Assembly: GCF_017921975.2 (NCBI RefSeq)
Contig: NZ_JAGEMO020000001.1
Coordinates: 372,001-436,000, forward strand
Source of the DNA: Hymenobacter terricola
Lineage (GTDB): Bacteria; Bacteroidota; Bacteroidia; Cytophagales; Hymenobacteraceae
Length of the DNA: 64,000 bases
Direction: 5' to 3'
In this document: positions 16,196 through 24,729 of the stretch, piece after piece
Position numbering within the stretch: the stretch's first letter is position 1
Layout of the letters: each line of letters starts with the position of its first letter
Translations under genes and position numbers: made by a program
The notes under the pieces: generated by a model
Told to the model about the DNA's origin: nothing
Database searches by the model: none
The model's input: only the letters and a program-made list of their open reading frames with translations

Positions 16196-18655
16196 TTACT
16201 TAAAATCGAGCGGCACCACCAGCCGCACGCTCACGTTGCGCCCTTGGTTGAACACGCCCGTGCGGCCGTTCGCCACGTTGTAATCGGCGTATTTCAGGCG
16301 GCTCAGGTGGCTCTGGTAGCCCACGTCGAACAGGTTATTCGCGGTCAAATACAGCGAAAAGAGGGTTTTGCCCTGGGCATTGGCCAAATCAGTGCCGATG
16401 CCGGCGTTAATCAGCGTGTAGCCCGGCGTGGCCGTCTCCGTATCGAAGGCCGAGAAGTAGCGGTTTTGGGCGAAGGTGTGCTCCAGCTGCACGCGGGCGT
16501 AGGGATTGGCGATGCGCTTGCCCTGGCGGCGGAAGTTGGCCCGCAGCTCCGACTGCAGCCGGTCGCCGGGGATGAAGGGCAGGTAGCGCTGGGCCTGGTC
16601 CACGTTCAGCTGCTCGGCGCGCACCATCGAAAACGAGTTTTCGAAGTGCAGCCAGTCGAGCGGGTGGGGGTGCAGGTCGAGGCTGACCTCGCCGCCCACC
16701 AGGCGGGCTTTGCCCTGCTCATACTTATAGGCCCCCGTGCCGTCGCGCAAGGAGTCGGCCCCGCTGGCCGTGAGCAGGCGGCGCGTAAAGATGTAGTTAT
16801 CAATGCTGTTCTCAAAGGCATCGGCGCTGAAACGGACGTGGTCCGTGACGTAGCTCACGCCGGCGTCGACCTGCAGGCTGGTTTCGGCCGCCAGGTTTTC
16901 GTTGCCGATTTCGTAGCGGATGGTGCCCTCGTGCTTGCCATTCGAGCCCAGCTCGGCGATGTTGGGGGCCCGGAATCCCCGCGAGAGGTTGCCCTTCACG
17001 GTCAGCTTCTCGTTCAGATTATACGCCGCCCCCAGGCTGCCGCTGTAGTTGCGGAAGGTGCTCACGAAGCCCGGAAACTTGGTTTCGGCCGTGGGGTCGG
17101 CGCTGGGCCGCTCGTTGCCGTCGAGCAGCAGCTGGTCGGCCGAAATCCGGCGAATATCATAACGCAGCCCGCCGCTGATGTCAAGCGCGCCAATCGTCTT
17201 TTTGCCCACCGCAAACACGCCGCCTTCGCTCACGCGGTAGGCCGGAATCAGGAATTCCTGGCCCAGGTTGCGGTTTTGCTGGTGCAGGCCGCTGGTGCCC
17301 ACGGTCAGGTTCCAGCCGTTTTTCTCGGCCAGAAAGTAGCGCAGCGAATAGTCCACGGTGCGCAGCTGGAAGTAGAGCGAGGTTTCGGCGGGGTCGGCCA
17401 CGTTGCCGTACTCGCGCCGCAGGTTCTGCTGGTAGCTCACCTGCAAGCCGATGCGGGCCCCGTCCGAGCCCAGAATAAAACTGTTATCGGTGCCGATGCG
17501 CAGGTGGTTGATTTGCTGCTGGGGCACGGCCAGGCCGTAGCCGCGCAGGTCGCCGTCGGTCACGGGCACGGATAGGGTGGAGTCGCCGCTGGGCACGTCC
17601 TTCACGAAGCGGCCGGTTTTGGGGTCGCGGGTGCCCTCCGTCAGCCCCAGGCGCTGGTTGAACGTGCTGAACGTGAGGTGCGAATAGCCCCAGCTTTTGT
17701 TCAGGCCCACGTAGCCGTTGGCGTCCCATTCATTAAAGCCCGAGTTGTACACCCGGCCGTCGTAGCGGTTCTGGTAGTCGCCGGCCACCTTGCGGGTGCC
17801 CCGGGCCAGCCAGTTGAAGCCGTTGAGGTTGCCCGCGTTCTGGAAGGAATAGCCCTGCTGGTGGTTGTTGGTCTGGTAGCTGGCCGTGGCCAGGCCCGTG
17901 ATGTGGCCTTCGGCAATGGGGTCGGGGGCCAGGAAATTGATGACGCCGGCCATGGCATCGGAGCCGTACAGCAGCGAGCCCGGGCCCTTGATAATCTCGG
18001 CCCGGTCCACGCTAAACTCGTCAATTTCAATGCCATGCTCGTCGCCCCACTGCTGGCCTTCCTGCTTGGCGCCGTTATTCAGGGTGATGACGCGGTTGTA
18101 GCCCAGCCCGCGCACCACGGGCTTGCTGATGGCCGCGCCGGTCGTAATCTGGGCCACGCCGGGCGTGTGCGCAATAGCGTCCACGATGTTGGAGGCCGAG
18201 GTCTGGTTGAGCCGCGTGTGGTCGATAACCGAGGTGGGGATGGGCGAGCGGCGTAGCTGCGTGGCCTGCGACACGCCCGTGACCACCACCTGCCCGATTT
18301 CGGTGGCGGCCACGGTCAGCTTGATGTCCAGCGGCTGGCCGTTGCCGGTGTCCACGGTCTGCGTCATGGTGTTGTAGCCCAGCGAGCGCACCTGCACCGT
18401 GAAGCGCCCGCGTGGCAGGTTGCCGAAGCTAAAGCTGCCGTCGGGCCCGGTGGCCGTGCCCTGTTTCAGGTCGTCGAACAGAACGGTGGAGCCGGGCAGG
18501 GCCTCGCCAGTGGCGGCATCGGTCACGCGGCCGGTGAGGGGCGGGGCAGTAGTCCGCGCGCGCGGGGCTGCCGGCGGAGCCGATTGGGCAAAAAGCGTGA
18601 CCGGCATTGTCGCCAAGGCCACGAGTAAGTGAATGCGCGAGAAAGTTGACAGCAT
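16196..18655 (-). CDS. TonB-dependent receptor, putative metal importer
   Basis: An 819-residue outer-membrane receptor. A signal peptide (MLSTFSRIHLLVALATMPVT...FAQ) is followed by a carboxypeptidase-regulatory-like domain (~45-125, LTGRVTDAATGEALPGSTV). A plug domain (~130-250, with RGLGYNRVITLNNG and VDRAEIIKGPGSLLYGSDAM) and a 22-strand barrel end in the C-terminal aromatic/charged segment. The plug contains EGQQWGDEHGIEID, a segment common in Bacteroidota receptors linked to metal (Zn/Cu-type) uptake. The upstream gene encodes a His-rich small protein, which supports a metal role. That assignment is inference. The ATG at 18653-18655 was chosen because it starts the signal peptide. Confidence 0.88.
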   Translation of the reverse strand: MLSTFSRIHLLVALATMPVTLFAQSAPPAAPRARTTAPPLTGRVTDAATGEALPGSTVLFDDLKQGTATGPDGSFSFGNLPRGRFTVQVRSLGYNTMTQTVDTGNGQPLDIKLTVAATEIGQVVVTGVSQATQLRRSPIPTSVIDHTRLNQTSASNIVDAIAHTPGVAQITTGAAISKPVVRGLGYNRVITLNNGAKQEGQQWGDEHGIEIDEFSVDRAEIIKGPGSLLYGSDAMAGVINFLAPDPIAEGHITGLATASYQTNNHQQGYSFQNAGNLNGFNWLARGTRKVAGDYQNRYDGRVYNSGFNEWDANGYVGLNKSWGYSHLTFSTFNQRLGLTEGTRDPKTGRFVKDVPSGDSTLSVPVTDGDLRGYGLAVPQQQINHLRIGTDNSFILGSDGARIGLQVSYQQNLRREYGNVADPAETSLYFQLRTVDYSLRYFLAEKNGWNLTVGTSGLHQQNRNLGQEFLIPAYRVSEGGVFAVGKKTIGALDISGGLRYDIRRISADQLLLDGNERPSADPTAETKFPGFVSTFRNYSGSLGAAYNLNEKLTVKGNLSRGFRAPNIAELGSNGKHEGTIRYEIGNENLAAETSLQVDAGVSYVTDHVRFSADAFENSIDNYIFTRRLLTASGADSLRDGTGAYKYEQGKARLVGGEVSLDLHPHPLDWLHFENSFSMVRAEQLNVDQAQRYLPFIPGDRLQSELRANFRRQGKRIANPYARVQLEHTFAQNRYFSAFDTETATPGYTLINAGIGTDLANAQGKTLFSLYLTANNLFDVGYQSHLSRLKYADYNVANGRTGVFNQGRNVSVRLVVPLDFK

Positions 18656-18752
18656 AAAAAAGAAGCCAAAACAGCCCGGCCCGCCGGCCGGCGTACAAGC
18701 ACAGCCGCGGGTGAGGCGGAGAATTATTATGAAAAAGGAGAATGCGCCGGGG

Positions 18753-19103
18753 TTAGGCGCGGCGCGGTGGGCCGCGCAGGCGGCGCGCAAAAAGCAGCTC
18801 GCCGGCCACCGTCCGTACGGGCGGCAGCGGCACTGCGGCGGCGTAGTGCGGCGCCACACGGGGCAGGGGCAACACCACCGGCAGGGCGGCCTGGTAGGCC
18901 GCGTTGTAGAATTGTTCTACCTCGCAGTGCTGGTGCCTGGCGCTGAGCAAGGCCTTGCCCGTGCGCTGGAAGGCCGGCGTGTGGGCCGGCTCCACGGTGG
19001 TGTGGGCGTGGGGGTGCAAGGCCAGAATCCACGCCTCGGGCAGCAGCGTCCGCACGAGGCAGAGCAGCAGGAGCAGGGCTAAATGGGCGCGAAGAGCTTG
19101 CAC
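18753..19103 (-). CDS. His-rich small envelope protein preceding the TonB receptor (GTG start)
   Basis: A 116-residue protein with one N-terminal hydrophobic helix (AHLALLLLLCLVRTLLP). A His/Cys cluster follows (LALHPHAHTTVEPAHTP ... ARHQHCEVEQFYNAA), and the terminus reads RRLRGPP. I recall this combination of HPHxHT, HCxxxxF and a C-terminal LRGPP from small proteins beside metal-related TonB receptors in Bacteroidota, but no name is established. The GTG at 19101-19103 is preferred because a CATCTTTG -7-like box ends 4 nt before it. An ATG 69 bp upstream would lie before this promoter. Receptor and protein probably form an operon for metal acquisition or sensing. Confidence 0.65.
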   Translation of the reverse strand: MQALRAHLALLLLLCLVRTLLPEAWILALHPHAHTTVEPAHTPAFQRTGKALLSARHQHCEVEQFYNAAYQAALPVVLPLPRVAPHYAAAVPLPPVRTVAGELLFARRLRGPPRRA

Positions 19104-19107
19104 AATA

Positions 19108-19115
19108 CAAAGATG
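19108..19115 (-). promoter_or_regulatory. -7-like box CATCTTTG before a GTG start
   Basis: On the minus strand the box matches TAnnTTTG except for the first base. It is separated from the GTG at 19101-19103 by 4 nt, implying a leaderless transcript. Confidence 0.45.
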
Positions 19116-19205
19116 GCGGGAAAGAATTAAAGCTGCGCGGAGAATAAATTTTACTTTTCGCGCGTTCAACAACCTAAGGGCAGACGGTTTTCGTACCGAG
19201 TCCAG

Positions 19206-19213
19206 TACCTTCG
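19206..19213 (+). promoter_or_regulatory. -7-like box TACCTTCG before a GTG start
   Basis: One mismatch to TAnnTTTG, ending 4 nt before the GTG at 19218. It forms a divergent pair with the minus-strand box at 19108-19115. Confidence 0.45.
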
Positions 19214-19217
19214 TCCC

Positions 19218-19751
19218 GTGCGGCCCATTCCGCTATTTGTTGTGATAATTACCAGCATTTCCGATTTTTCCTTACAGTATGATGAGCCGCTGGGCCTATT
19301 GCGCGTGGAGTGGGCTTCCGGGGATGACATGCGCACCTTCCGCACGAGTGCTACGGAGCTGCTACAGCTGAGCCAGCAGCTGGGGGTGCGCCACCTGCTG
19401 CTCAACATGAACACCTTGCCCGATATTTCGGTGTACGACCAGGTGTGGCTGAGCACCGATTGGATGGCGGCCGTGGTAAACTCGCCGCTGGAGCGAGTAG
19501 TGCTCGTCAACCACCGCCGCCGGGTGCACAACCAGCTGGCCATTGAGTCGCTCATTGCCCAGGCTCGGCGTAGCATTCGGTTTGATATTCAGTATTTTCC
19601 GCAGCCAGGCCCGGGCCTGCACTGGCTCAGCGACTATTCGGACCGTCTGCCCGCGCTACTGGCCGAGTGGGCCGCCCTGCACGGCCCCGCCATTCCGCCC
19701 GCATCGGCCCCGGCCACACCCCGCCCGCTCTACCGGCCGCACGACTCGTAG
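19218..19751 (+). CDS. Hypothetical protein, possibly SpoIIAA/STAS-like (GTG start)
   Basis: A 177-residue soluble protein. Residues ~20-140 alternate strands and helices: LGLLRVEWASGDDMRTFR, then LGVRHLLLNMNTLPDISVYD, then LERVVLVNHRRRVHNQLAIE. This is like SpoIIAA-like/STAS domains seen in many Hymenobacter hypothetical proteins. The tail is Pro/Ala-rich and probably disordered. No catalytic residues are recognisable. The GTG start is supported by the -7-like box 4 nt upstream. It is divergent from the His-rich protein gene 114 bp away. Assignment is weak. Confidence 0.6.
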   Translation: MRPIPLFVVIITSISDFSLQYDEPLGLLRVEWASGDDMRTFRTSATELLQLSQQLGVRHLLLNMNTLPDISVYDQVWLSTDWMAAVVNSPLERVVLVNHRRRVHNQLAIESLIAQARRSIRFDIQYFPQPGPGLHWLSDYSDRLPALLAEWAALHGPAIPPASAPATPRPLYRPHDS

Positions 19752-19771
19752 CCCCCGGCTCACCCCCGTGG

Positions 19772-19812
19772 CTGTCAATCTGACAGCGAATTAGCCCTTG
19801 GAACGTCCTTTG
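19772..19812 (+). promoter_or_regulatory. Palindrome plus promoter-like element upstream of htpG
   Basis: CTGTCA-ATC-TGACAG (19772-19786) is a perfect 6-bp inverted repeat. Eleven bases later comes TTGGAAC-N5-TTTG-type sequence (19798-19812). The pair lies ~80-120 bp before the htpG start and is the best candidate for its stress-responsive promoter/operator. There is no CIRCE element. Confidence 0.45.
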
Positions 19813-19892
19813 AAAGCTACGCGACCCGTGGCCTGCGGCCCTGTGCCCGGCCATTCCGTCTGACTTTCAACCTTTCCCGATACCTCATTATC

Positions 19893-21710
19893 ATGCAAGA
19901 AACCGGCTCCATTTCCATCCACACCGAGAACATCTTCCCGATTATCAAGAAGTTCTTGTATTCCGACCACGAGATTTTCCTGCGGGAACTGGTCAGTAAT
20001 GCCGTCGATGCCACCCAGAAGCTGAAGAGCCTGGCCCAGCTGGGCGAGTTCAAGGGCGAGCTGGGCGAGCTGAAAGTGCGCGTGACCGTGGACAAAGAGG
20101 CCCGCAAAATCACGATTTCCGACCACGGCCTGGGCATGACCGGCGAGGAAATCAAGAAGTACATCAACCAGATTGCCTTCTCCGGCGCCACCGAGTTTGT
20201 GGAGAAGTACAAGGAGAAAGATTCGGCCACCAAGGACCAGATTATCGGGCAGTTCGGCCTGGGTTTCTACTCGGCCTTCATGGTGTCGGATAACGTCGAA
20301 ATTTTCTCGCAAAGCTTCAAGGAAGACACCGAAGCCGCCCATTGGATTTGCGACGGCAGCACGTCCTTCACCCTCGAAAGCACCGAGAAGGCCGAGCGCG
20401 GCACCGACGTGGTGCTGCACGTAGCCGAGGATTCGGACGAGTTTCTGGAGGAGGCCCGGCTGCGCGGCATCCTCACCAAGTACTGCAAGTTCCTGCCCAT
20501 TCCGATTGAGTTCGAAGGCCAGCTCATCAACGACACGACCCCGATTTGGACCAAGCAGCCGAGCGAGCTGACCGACGAGGACTACAAGAAATTCTACCAG
20601 GAGCTGTATCCGATGAGCATGGATGAGCCCCTGTTCTGGATTCACCTGAACGTGGATTATCCGTTTAATCTCACTGGCATTCTGTACTTCCCGAAAGTGA
20701 AGGACGAGCTGCAATTCTCGCGCAACAAGATTCAGCTCTATTCGCGCCAGGTGTTCATCACCGACGAGGTGAAGGACGTGGTGCCCGAATTCCTGATGCT
20801 GCTGCACGGCGTAATTGACTCGCCCGATATCCCGCTGAACGTGTCGCGCAGCTTCCTGCAGGCCGACGCGGCGGTGCGCAAAATCAACACCTACATCACT
20901 CGCAAAGTCGCCGATAAGCTCAACGACCTGTTCAAAAAAGACCGGGCCGGCTATGAGGAGAAATGGGGAGACATTGGCATGTTTGTGAAGTACGGCATGC
21001 TCTCGGACGAGAAGTTTTACGAGCGCGCCAAGGACTTCGTACTGCTGAAGAATGTGGACGGTAAATTGTTTACCATCAACGAGTACACCGAGCATATTCA
21101 GGCCAGCCAGCAGGATAAGGACGGCAATACCGTGGTGCTCTACACCAATGATGCCGAGCATCAGCACAGCTTCGTGGCCGCCGCCCAGGAGCGGGGCTAC
21201 GACGTGCTCAACTTCGACCAGGTGCTCGACCCGCACTTCGTGGGCCAGCTGGAGCAGAAGCTGGAGAAAACCAGCTTCAAGCGCGTGGATGCGGATACCG
21301 TGAGCAAGCTCATTGAGAAGGACACTACCACCGAAAGCGTGCTCACCGAGGACGACCAGACCAAGCTGGCCGACGTGTTCAAAACGGCCATTGCCAACGA
21401 CACCATGCACGTAAAAGTGGCCGCGCTGAGCCCGCAGGACGCGCCGGTGGTCATCACCCAAAACGAGTTTATGCGCCGCATGAAGGACATGCAGCGCACC
21501 GGTGGCGGGGGCGGCATGCAGATGTTCGGCGCCTTCCCCGATTCCTACGACGTGACCGTGAATGCCAACCACCCGCTCATCCAGAAGGTGTTGGCCGACG
21601 GCGGCGACAAGCTGGCCAAGCAGGCCTTCGACCTCGCGCTGCTGGCCCAGGGCATGCTGAAAGGCGAGGCCCTCACGGCCTTCGTGAAGCGCAGCACTGA
21701 ACTGCTGTAA
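19893..21710 (+). CDS. htpG: Molecular chaperone HtpG (Hsp90)
   Basis: A 605-residue cytosolic Hsp90. The N-terminal GHKL ATPase domain shows FLRELVSNAVDATQKL (residue ~35), ISDHGLGMTGEEI (~75) and IGQFGLGFYSAFMV (~125). The middle domain has FWIHLNVDYPFNLTGILYFP and PLNVSRSFLQ. The C-terminal dimerisation domain reads through to FVKRSTELL. A Gly-rich GGGGGMQMFG stretch occurs near 535. There is no organelle-type MEEVD tail, as expected. It appears to be a single-gene unit with its own upstream palindromic element (19772-19812) and an intrinsic terminator (21732-21766). Confidence 0.97.
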   Translation: MQETGSISIHTENIFPIIKKFLYSDHEIFLRELVSNAVDATQKLKSLAQLGEFKGELGELKVRVTVDKEARKITISDHGLGMTGEEIKKYINQIAFSGATEFVEKYKEKDSATKDQIIGQFGLGFYSAFMVSDNVEIFSQSFKEDTEAAHWICDGSTSFTLESTEKAERGTDVVLHVAEDSDEFLEEARLRGILTKYCKFLPIPIEFEGQLINDTTPIWTKQPSELTDEDYKKFYQELYPMSMDEPLFWIHLNVDYPFNLTGILYFPKVKDELQFSRNKIQLYSRQVFITDEVKDVVPEFLMLLHGVIDSPDIPLNVSRSFLQADAAVRKINTYITRKVADKLNDLFKKDRAGYEEKWGDIGMFVKYGMLSDEKFYERAKDFVLLKNVDGKLFTINEYTEHIQASQQDKDGNTVVLYTNDAEHQHSFVAAAQERGYDVLNFDQVLDPHFVGQLEQKLEKTSFKRVDADTVSKLIEKDTTTESVLTEDDQTKLADVFKTAIANDTMHVKVAALSPQDAPVVITQNEFMRRMKDMQRTGGGGGMQMFGAFPDSYDVTVNANHPLIQKVLADGGDKLAKQAFDLALLAQGMLKGEALTAFVKRSTELL

Positions 21711-21731
21711 GGCATCACTGAAGTGATGCAA

Positions 21732-21766
21732 AAGTCCCGTCGCCTGCCTGGTGACGGGGCTTTTTT
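21732..21766 (+). terminator. Intrinsic terminator of htpG
   Basis: The arms AAGTCCCGTC (21732-21741) and GACGGGGCTT (21753-21762) pair with one G-T wobble and are followed by TTTTTT. It is 21 bp after the htpG stop. Confidence 0.85.
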
Positions 21767-21779
21767 GTAGCTTGCCGGC

Positions 21780-23414
21780 ATGAAAGTATTCCTGGCTATT
21801 CTGCTCTTCGCCTGCCTGCTGGCGGTGCCGGCCGCGGCCCAATTGATGAAAAAAGCTGCTTCCACTGCGCCCACCGCCGAGGTGCAAACTGCTAATGGCC
21901 GGCTGGCTGGAACGGCATTAGCCGGCGGCATTCGCGTGTTCAAAGGCGTTGCGTTTGCGGCGCCGCCGGTGGGCGAGCGCCGCTGGCAGGCCCCGCAGCC
22001 GGTGCAGCCGTGGAAAGACGTGCGGCCGGCCACGCAGTTTGGCCCCCGCGCCATGCAGCTGCCCTTGTTTGGCGACATGAATTTCCGGTCCAACGGCGTG
22101 AGTGAGGACTGCCTGTACCTCAACGTGTGGACGCCCGCGAAAACGGCCCAGGAGCGGCGGCCGGTGCTGGTGTATTTCTACGGCGGCGGCTTCGTGGCCG
22201 GCGACGGCTCGGAGCCGCGCTACGATGGCGAAAGCATGGCCCGCCAAGGCATTGTGGCCGTCACGGTCAATTACCGGCTGGGCGTATTCGGCTTCCTGGC
22301 GCACCCCGAGCTGACCAAGGAATCGCCGAACCACGCGTCGGGCAACTACGGGTTGCTCGACCAGGCGGCGGCGCTGCGCTGGGTGCAGCAAAATATCGCC
22401 GCTTTTGGGGGCGACCCCAAACACGTCACGATTGGCGGCGAGTCGGCCGGGTCGTTTTCGGTGAGTGCCCAAATGGCTTCGCCGCTGGCTAAGAATCTGG
22501 TAGTGGCGGCCATTGGCGAAAGCGGTTCCTTGCTGGGCCTGCAGCCGCTGCCCACACTGGCCGAGGCGGAGCAGACCGGGGCGGCTTTCGCTACGGCTAT
22601 GGGGGCCAACTCGCTGGCGGCTTTGCGGGCGCTGCCGGCCCAGCTGCTGCTGGAGGCCACGGGCAAGCCCGGCACGCCGCGCTTTTCCGCGGTGGTGGAT
22701 GGCTACTTTCTGCCCCGCCAGCCCAGTGAGATTTACGCGGCGGGCCAGCAGGCGAAAGTGCCGCTGCTGGTGGGCTGGAACTCGCAGGAAATGAGTGCGC
22801 CGTTCCTGCTGGGCCCGGCCCCGCCCACGGCTGAGAACTTCCGCGCCGCCGTGCAAAAGCTCTACGGCGACCGCACGACTGAGATGCTGCGGCTTTATCC
22901 CGCCACGAATGAGGCCGAAGCCGAGCAGTCGGCCACGGACCTGGCCAGCGACCGGTTCATCGCCTACAGCACCTGGAAATGGGCCGATGTGCAGGCCCAG
23001 ACCGGCGGCCAGCCCGTGTACCGCTACCTCTACGCCCGCCCCCGCCCGGCCATGACGCCCGCAATGGGCAATGCCACCAGCGGCCTGGCCGGCGGCGTGG
23101 TAAAGGGTAATGCCACCGCTCCGCCCGCCCCGCCCGCGCGCGGCGCCGTGCATTCGGCCGAGATAGAATACGCGCTGGGTAACCTGGCCAGCAATAAAGT
23201 ATTCGCCTGGACACCTGATGATTATCAAGTGTCGAAAACCATGCAGAGCTACTTCGCCAACTTCATCAAAACCGGCAACCCCAACGGCGCGGGCCTGCCT
23301 ACCTGGCCGGCCGCCAGCGTCGGTACCGCGGGCCAGGTGCTGCACCTCGACGTGAAAACCCGCGTAGAGCCGGACCAGACCCGCGCCCGTTACCTCTTTC
23401 TGGAGCAGAAGTAG
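21780..23414 (+). CDS. Carboxylesterase type B, secreted
   Basis: A 544-residue alpha/beta hydrolase of the carboxylesterase/cholinesterase family. The signal peptide is MKVFLAILLFACLLAVPAAA. Family motifs are SEDCLYLNVWTP (~108-119), VYFYGGGFVAGDGSE (oxyanion hole), VTVNYRLGVFGF, and GGESAGS with nucleophile Ser222. The catalytic Glu should lie near the middle and the His is likely in RGAVHSAEIEYALGN near residue ~460. The substrate is unknown; periplasmic or secreted ester hydrolysis is expected. The gene begins 13 bp after the htpG terminator T-run and ends at a shared hairpin with the convergent neighbour. Confidence 0.92.
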   Translation: MKVFLAILLFACLLAVPAAAQLMKKAASTAPTAEVQTANGRLAGTALAGGIRVFKGVAFAAPPVGERRWQAPQPVQPWKDVRPATQFGPRAMQLPLFGDMNFRSNGVSEDCLYLNVWTPAKTAQERRPVLVYFYGGGFVAGDGSEPRYDGESMARQGIVAVTVNYRLGVFGFLAHPELTKESPNHASGNYGLLDQAAALRWVQQNIAAFGGDPKHVTIGGESAGSFSVSAQMASPLAKNLVVAAIGESGSLLGLQPLPTLAEAEQTGAAFATAMGANSLAALRALPAQLLLEATGKPGTPRFSAVVDGYFLPRQPSEIYAAGQQAKVPLLVGWNSQEMSAPFLLGPAPPTAENFRAAVQKLYGDRTTEMLRLYPATNEAEAEQSATDLASDRFIAYSTWKWADVQAQTGGQPVYRYLYARPRPAMTPAMGNATSGLAGGVVKGNATAPPAPPARGAVHSAEIEYALGNLASNKVFAWTPDDYQVSKTMQSYFANFIKTGNPNGAGLPTWPAASVGTAGQVLHLDVKTRVEPDQTRARYLFLEQK

Positions 23415-23421
23415 CAAACAG

Positions 23422-23459
23422 CCCCTCATGCCGAGCGCAGCCGAGGCATGAGGGGTTTT
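23422..23459. terminator. Hairpin between convergent genes, degenerate copy of the GTCATGCTG repeat
   Basis: The arms CCCCTCATGCC (23422-23432) and GGCATGAGGGG (23445-23455) pair perfectly and are followed by TTTT. The loop GAGCGCAGCCGA matches the core of the long palindromes at 26883, 34349 and 49374, so this may be a short derivative acting as terminator. Confidence 0.6.
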
Positions 23460-23467
23460 GTAGTTGG

Positions 23468-24535
23468 CTATTTGCGTGCGAATTCGTTCTTATTCGCCGC
23501 TTGCGCCTGCACAAACCGCTGAAATTCCTTCGCCGTCAGCACCGTAACGCCCTCGGTGCCCACCATCCACAGACGTTGCTGCTGGTCGACTTCCAGTAAA
23601 ACGGGGATGCCTGCGCTAGGTAGTTTGGGCAGCGGTAATAACAGGCGTTTTGGCTCAATCTTGTCGGTAGCGGGGGTGAAACTGGCAAAGCTGGCCGGCT
23701 CGTTGGGCAATAGCAGGAGGCCGTTGGTAGTGGCGAAGAGGCGGCCCGCGCCGGGTAGGTAGGCCACGCTGGATAGCTCGTTGCCGGGACGGCCCAGGAA
23801 TTTCACGGTGGGCAGTTCCGCCTCGGCTTCGGCACGCCGGCCGCCGCCTTCAAACACGCAGATGGCGTCCGACATCACCACCCAGAGGTTGCCGGCGTTG
23901 TCGGGGAGCAGCTTTTCCACGATGTTGTCGGGGATTTCGTGGTTGGCCACGCCTTCCTCGTTGTAGCGCGTCCAGTCGCCGTGCTGCTTGTGGTTCAGGC
24001 CAATGCTGGTGGCAATCCAGACAGAGCTATCGGCCGTGGCCACCCCGCCGTTGATGGCGGGCGTTTTCAATTCCTGGGTGAAAGCATCGTTGGTCCAGCG
24101 AAACACGCCGGAGCCGTTGGCGCCCACCCACACCGCGCCCCGCGCATCGCGGAACAGCGCCGTGATATTGGCCGCCGCGTCGGTGCCGGGCAAGGCCACA
24201 GGGCGCGGCCGGAAGGTGGCCGTGTTCAGCCGCAGCACGCCCGCGTGGGTGCCCAGCCAGAGGGCGGTATCGGCCAGGGTGGCGCACTGAATTGCGCTGA
24301 CAGACTGCGTTTTGCGCACAAATTCCCCGCCTTCGAGCCGGAACACGCTGTGCTCCGTGACGAGGTAGGTCGTCTTGCCGGCGTGCAGCAGGGCTACCGG
24401 TTTTTCGTGGCCGGCCACCGCGTAGTGGGGCCGGGGCGTGGCCAGCGCCGCGCCACCGAAGCTTACCAGCAGCAATAGGCTCAGCAGCGCCGGGCGGAGA
24501 CGATTGAATAGCGGTATTTTACGAGAATAATGCAT
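23468..24535 (-). CDS. Secreted two-component-regulator-propeller-like protein
   Basis: A 355-residue secreted protein. The start at 24533-24535 precedes a signal peptide (LLSLLLLVSFGGAALA). The body consists of ~6-7 short beta-propeller repeats of the 'ALWLGTHAGVLRLN', 'AVWVGANGSGVFRW', 'SVWIATSIGLN', 'NLWVVMSDAICVF' and 'RLWMVGTEGVTVL' type, which match two-component regulator propeller repeats. No histidine kinase or DNA-binding region is attached, so this is a stand-alone periplasmic propeller. A perfect minus-strand TACCTTTG box at 24563-24570 lies 27 nt before the start. Confidence 0.78.
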   Translation of the reverse strand: MHYSRKIPLFNRLRPALLSLLLLVSFGGAALATPRPHYAVAGHEKPVALLHAGKTTYLVTEHSVFRLEGGEFVRKTQSVSAIQCATLADTALWLGTHAGVLRLNTATFRPRPVALPGTDAAANITALFRDARGAVWVGANGSGVFRWTNDAFTQELKTPAINGGVATADSSVWIATSIGLNHKQHGDWTRYNEEGVANHEIPDNIVEKLLPDNAGNLWVVMSDAICVFEGGGRRAEAEAELPTVKFLGRPGNELSSVAYLPGAGRLFATTNGLLLLPNEPASFASFTPATDKIEPKRLLLPLPKLPSAGIPVLLEVDQQQRLWMVGTEGVTVLTAKEFQRFVQAQAANKNEFARK

Positions 24536-24562
24536 GGGATTGCGGCACTGTAATGGGCGCTG

Positions 24563-24570
24563 CAAAGGTA
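24563..24570 (-). promoter_or_regulatory. -7 box TACCTTTG of the propeller gene
   Basis: Perfect match on the minus strand, 27 nt upstream of the ATG at 24535. Confidence 0.55.
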
Positions 24571-24729
24571 TAAAATGCTCATAAACTACTGTTTATGTAA
24601 TCGTTATCAAATATGGTAAATAGGGTTTAATTAATAATGAAGGATTGATGAGAGCGTAATCGCCGCCTCATATCATTTGCCCAATTTTGCGGCCGCATAC
24701 TAATCACCTCACGTTTTTTACAGGGTTTT

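Noticed and set aside
19791-21887. A 698-codon open frame on the minus strand opposite htpG
   Set aside because: The plus strand encodes a textbook HtpG. The antisense frame has no recognisable domain, is His/Val/Leu-rich in the way expected from GC-rich codon complements, and starts inside unrelated sequence.
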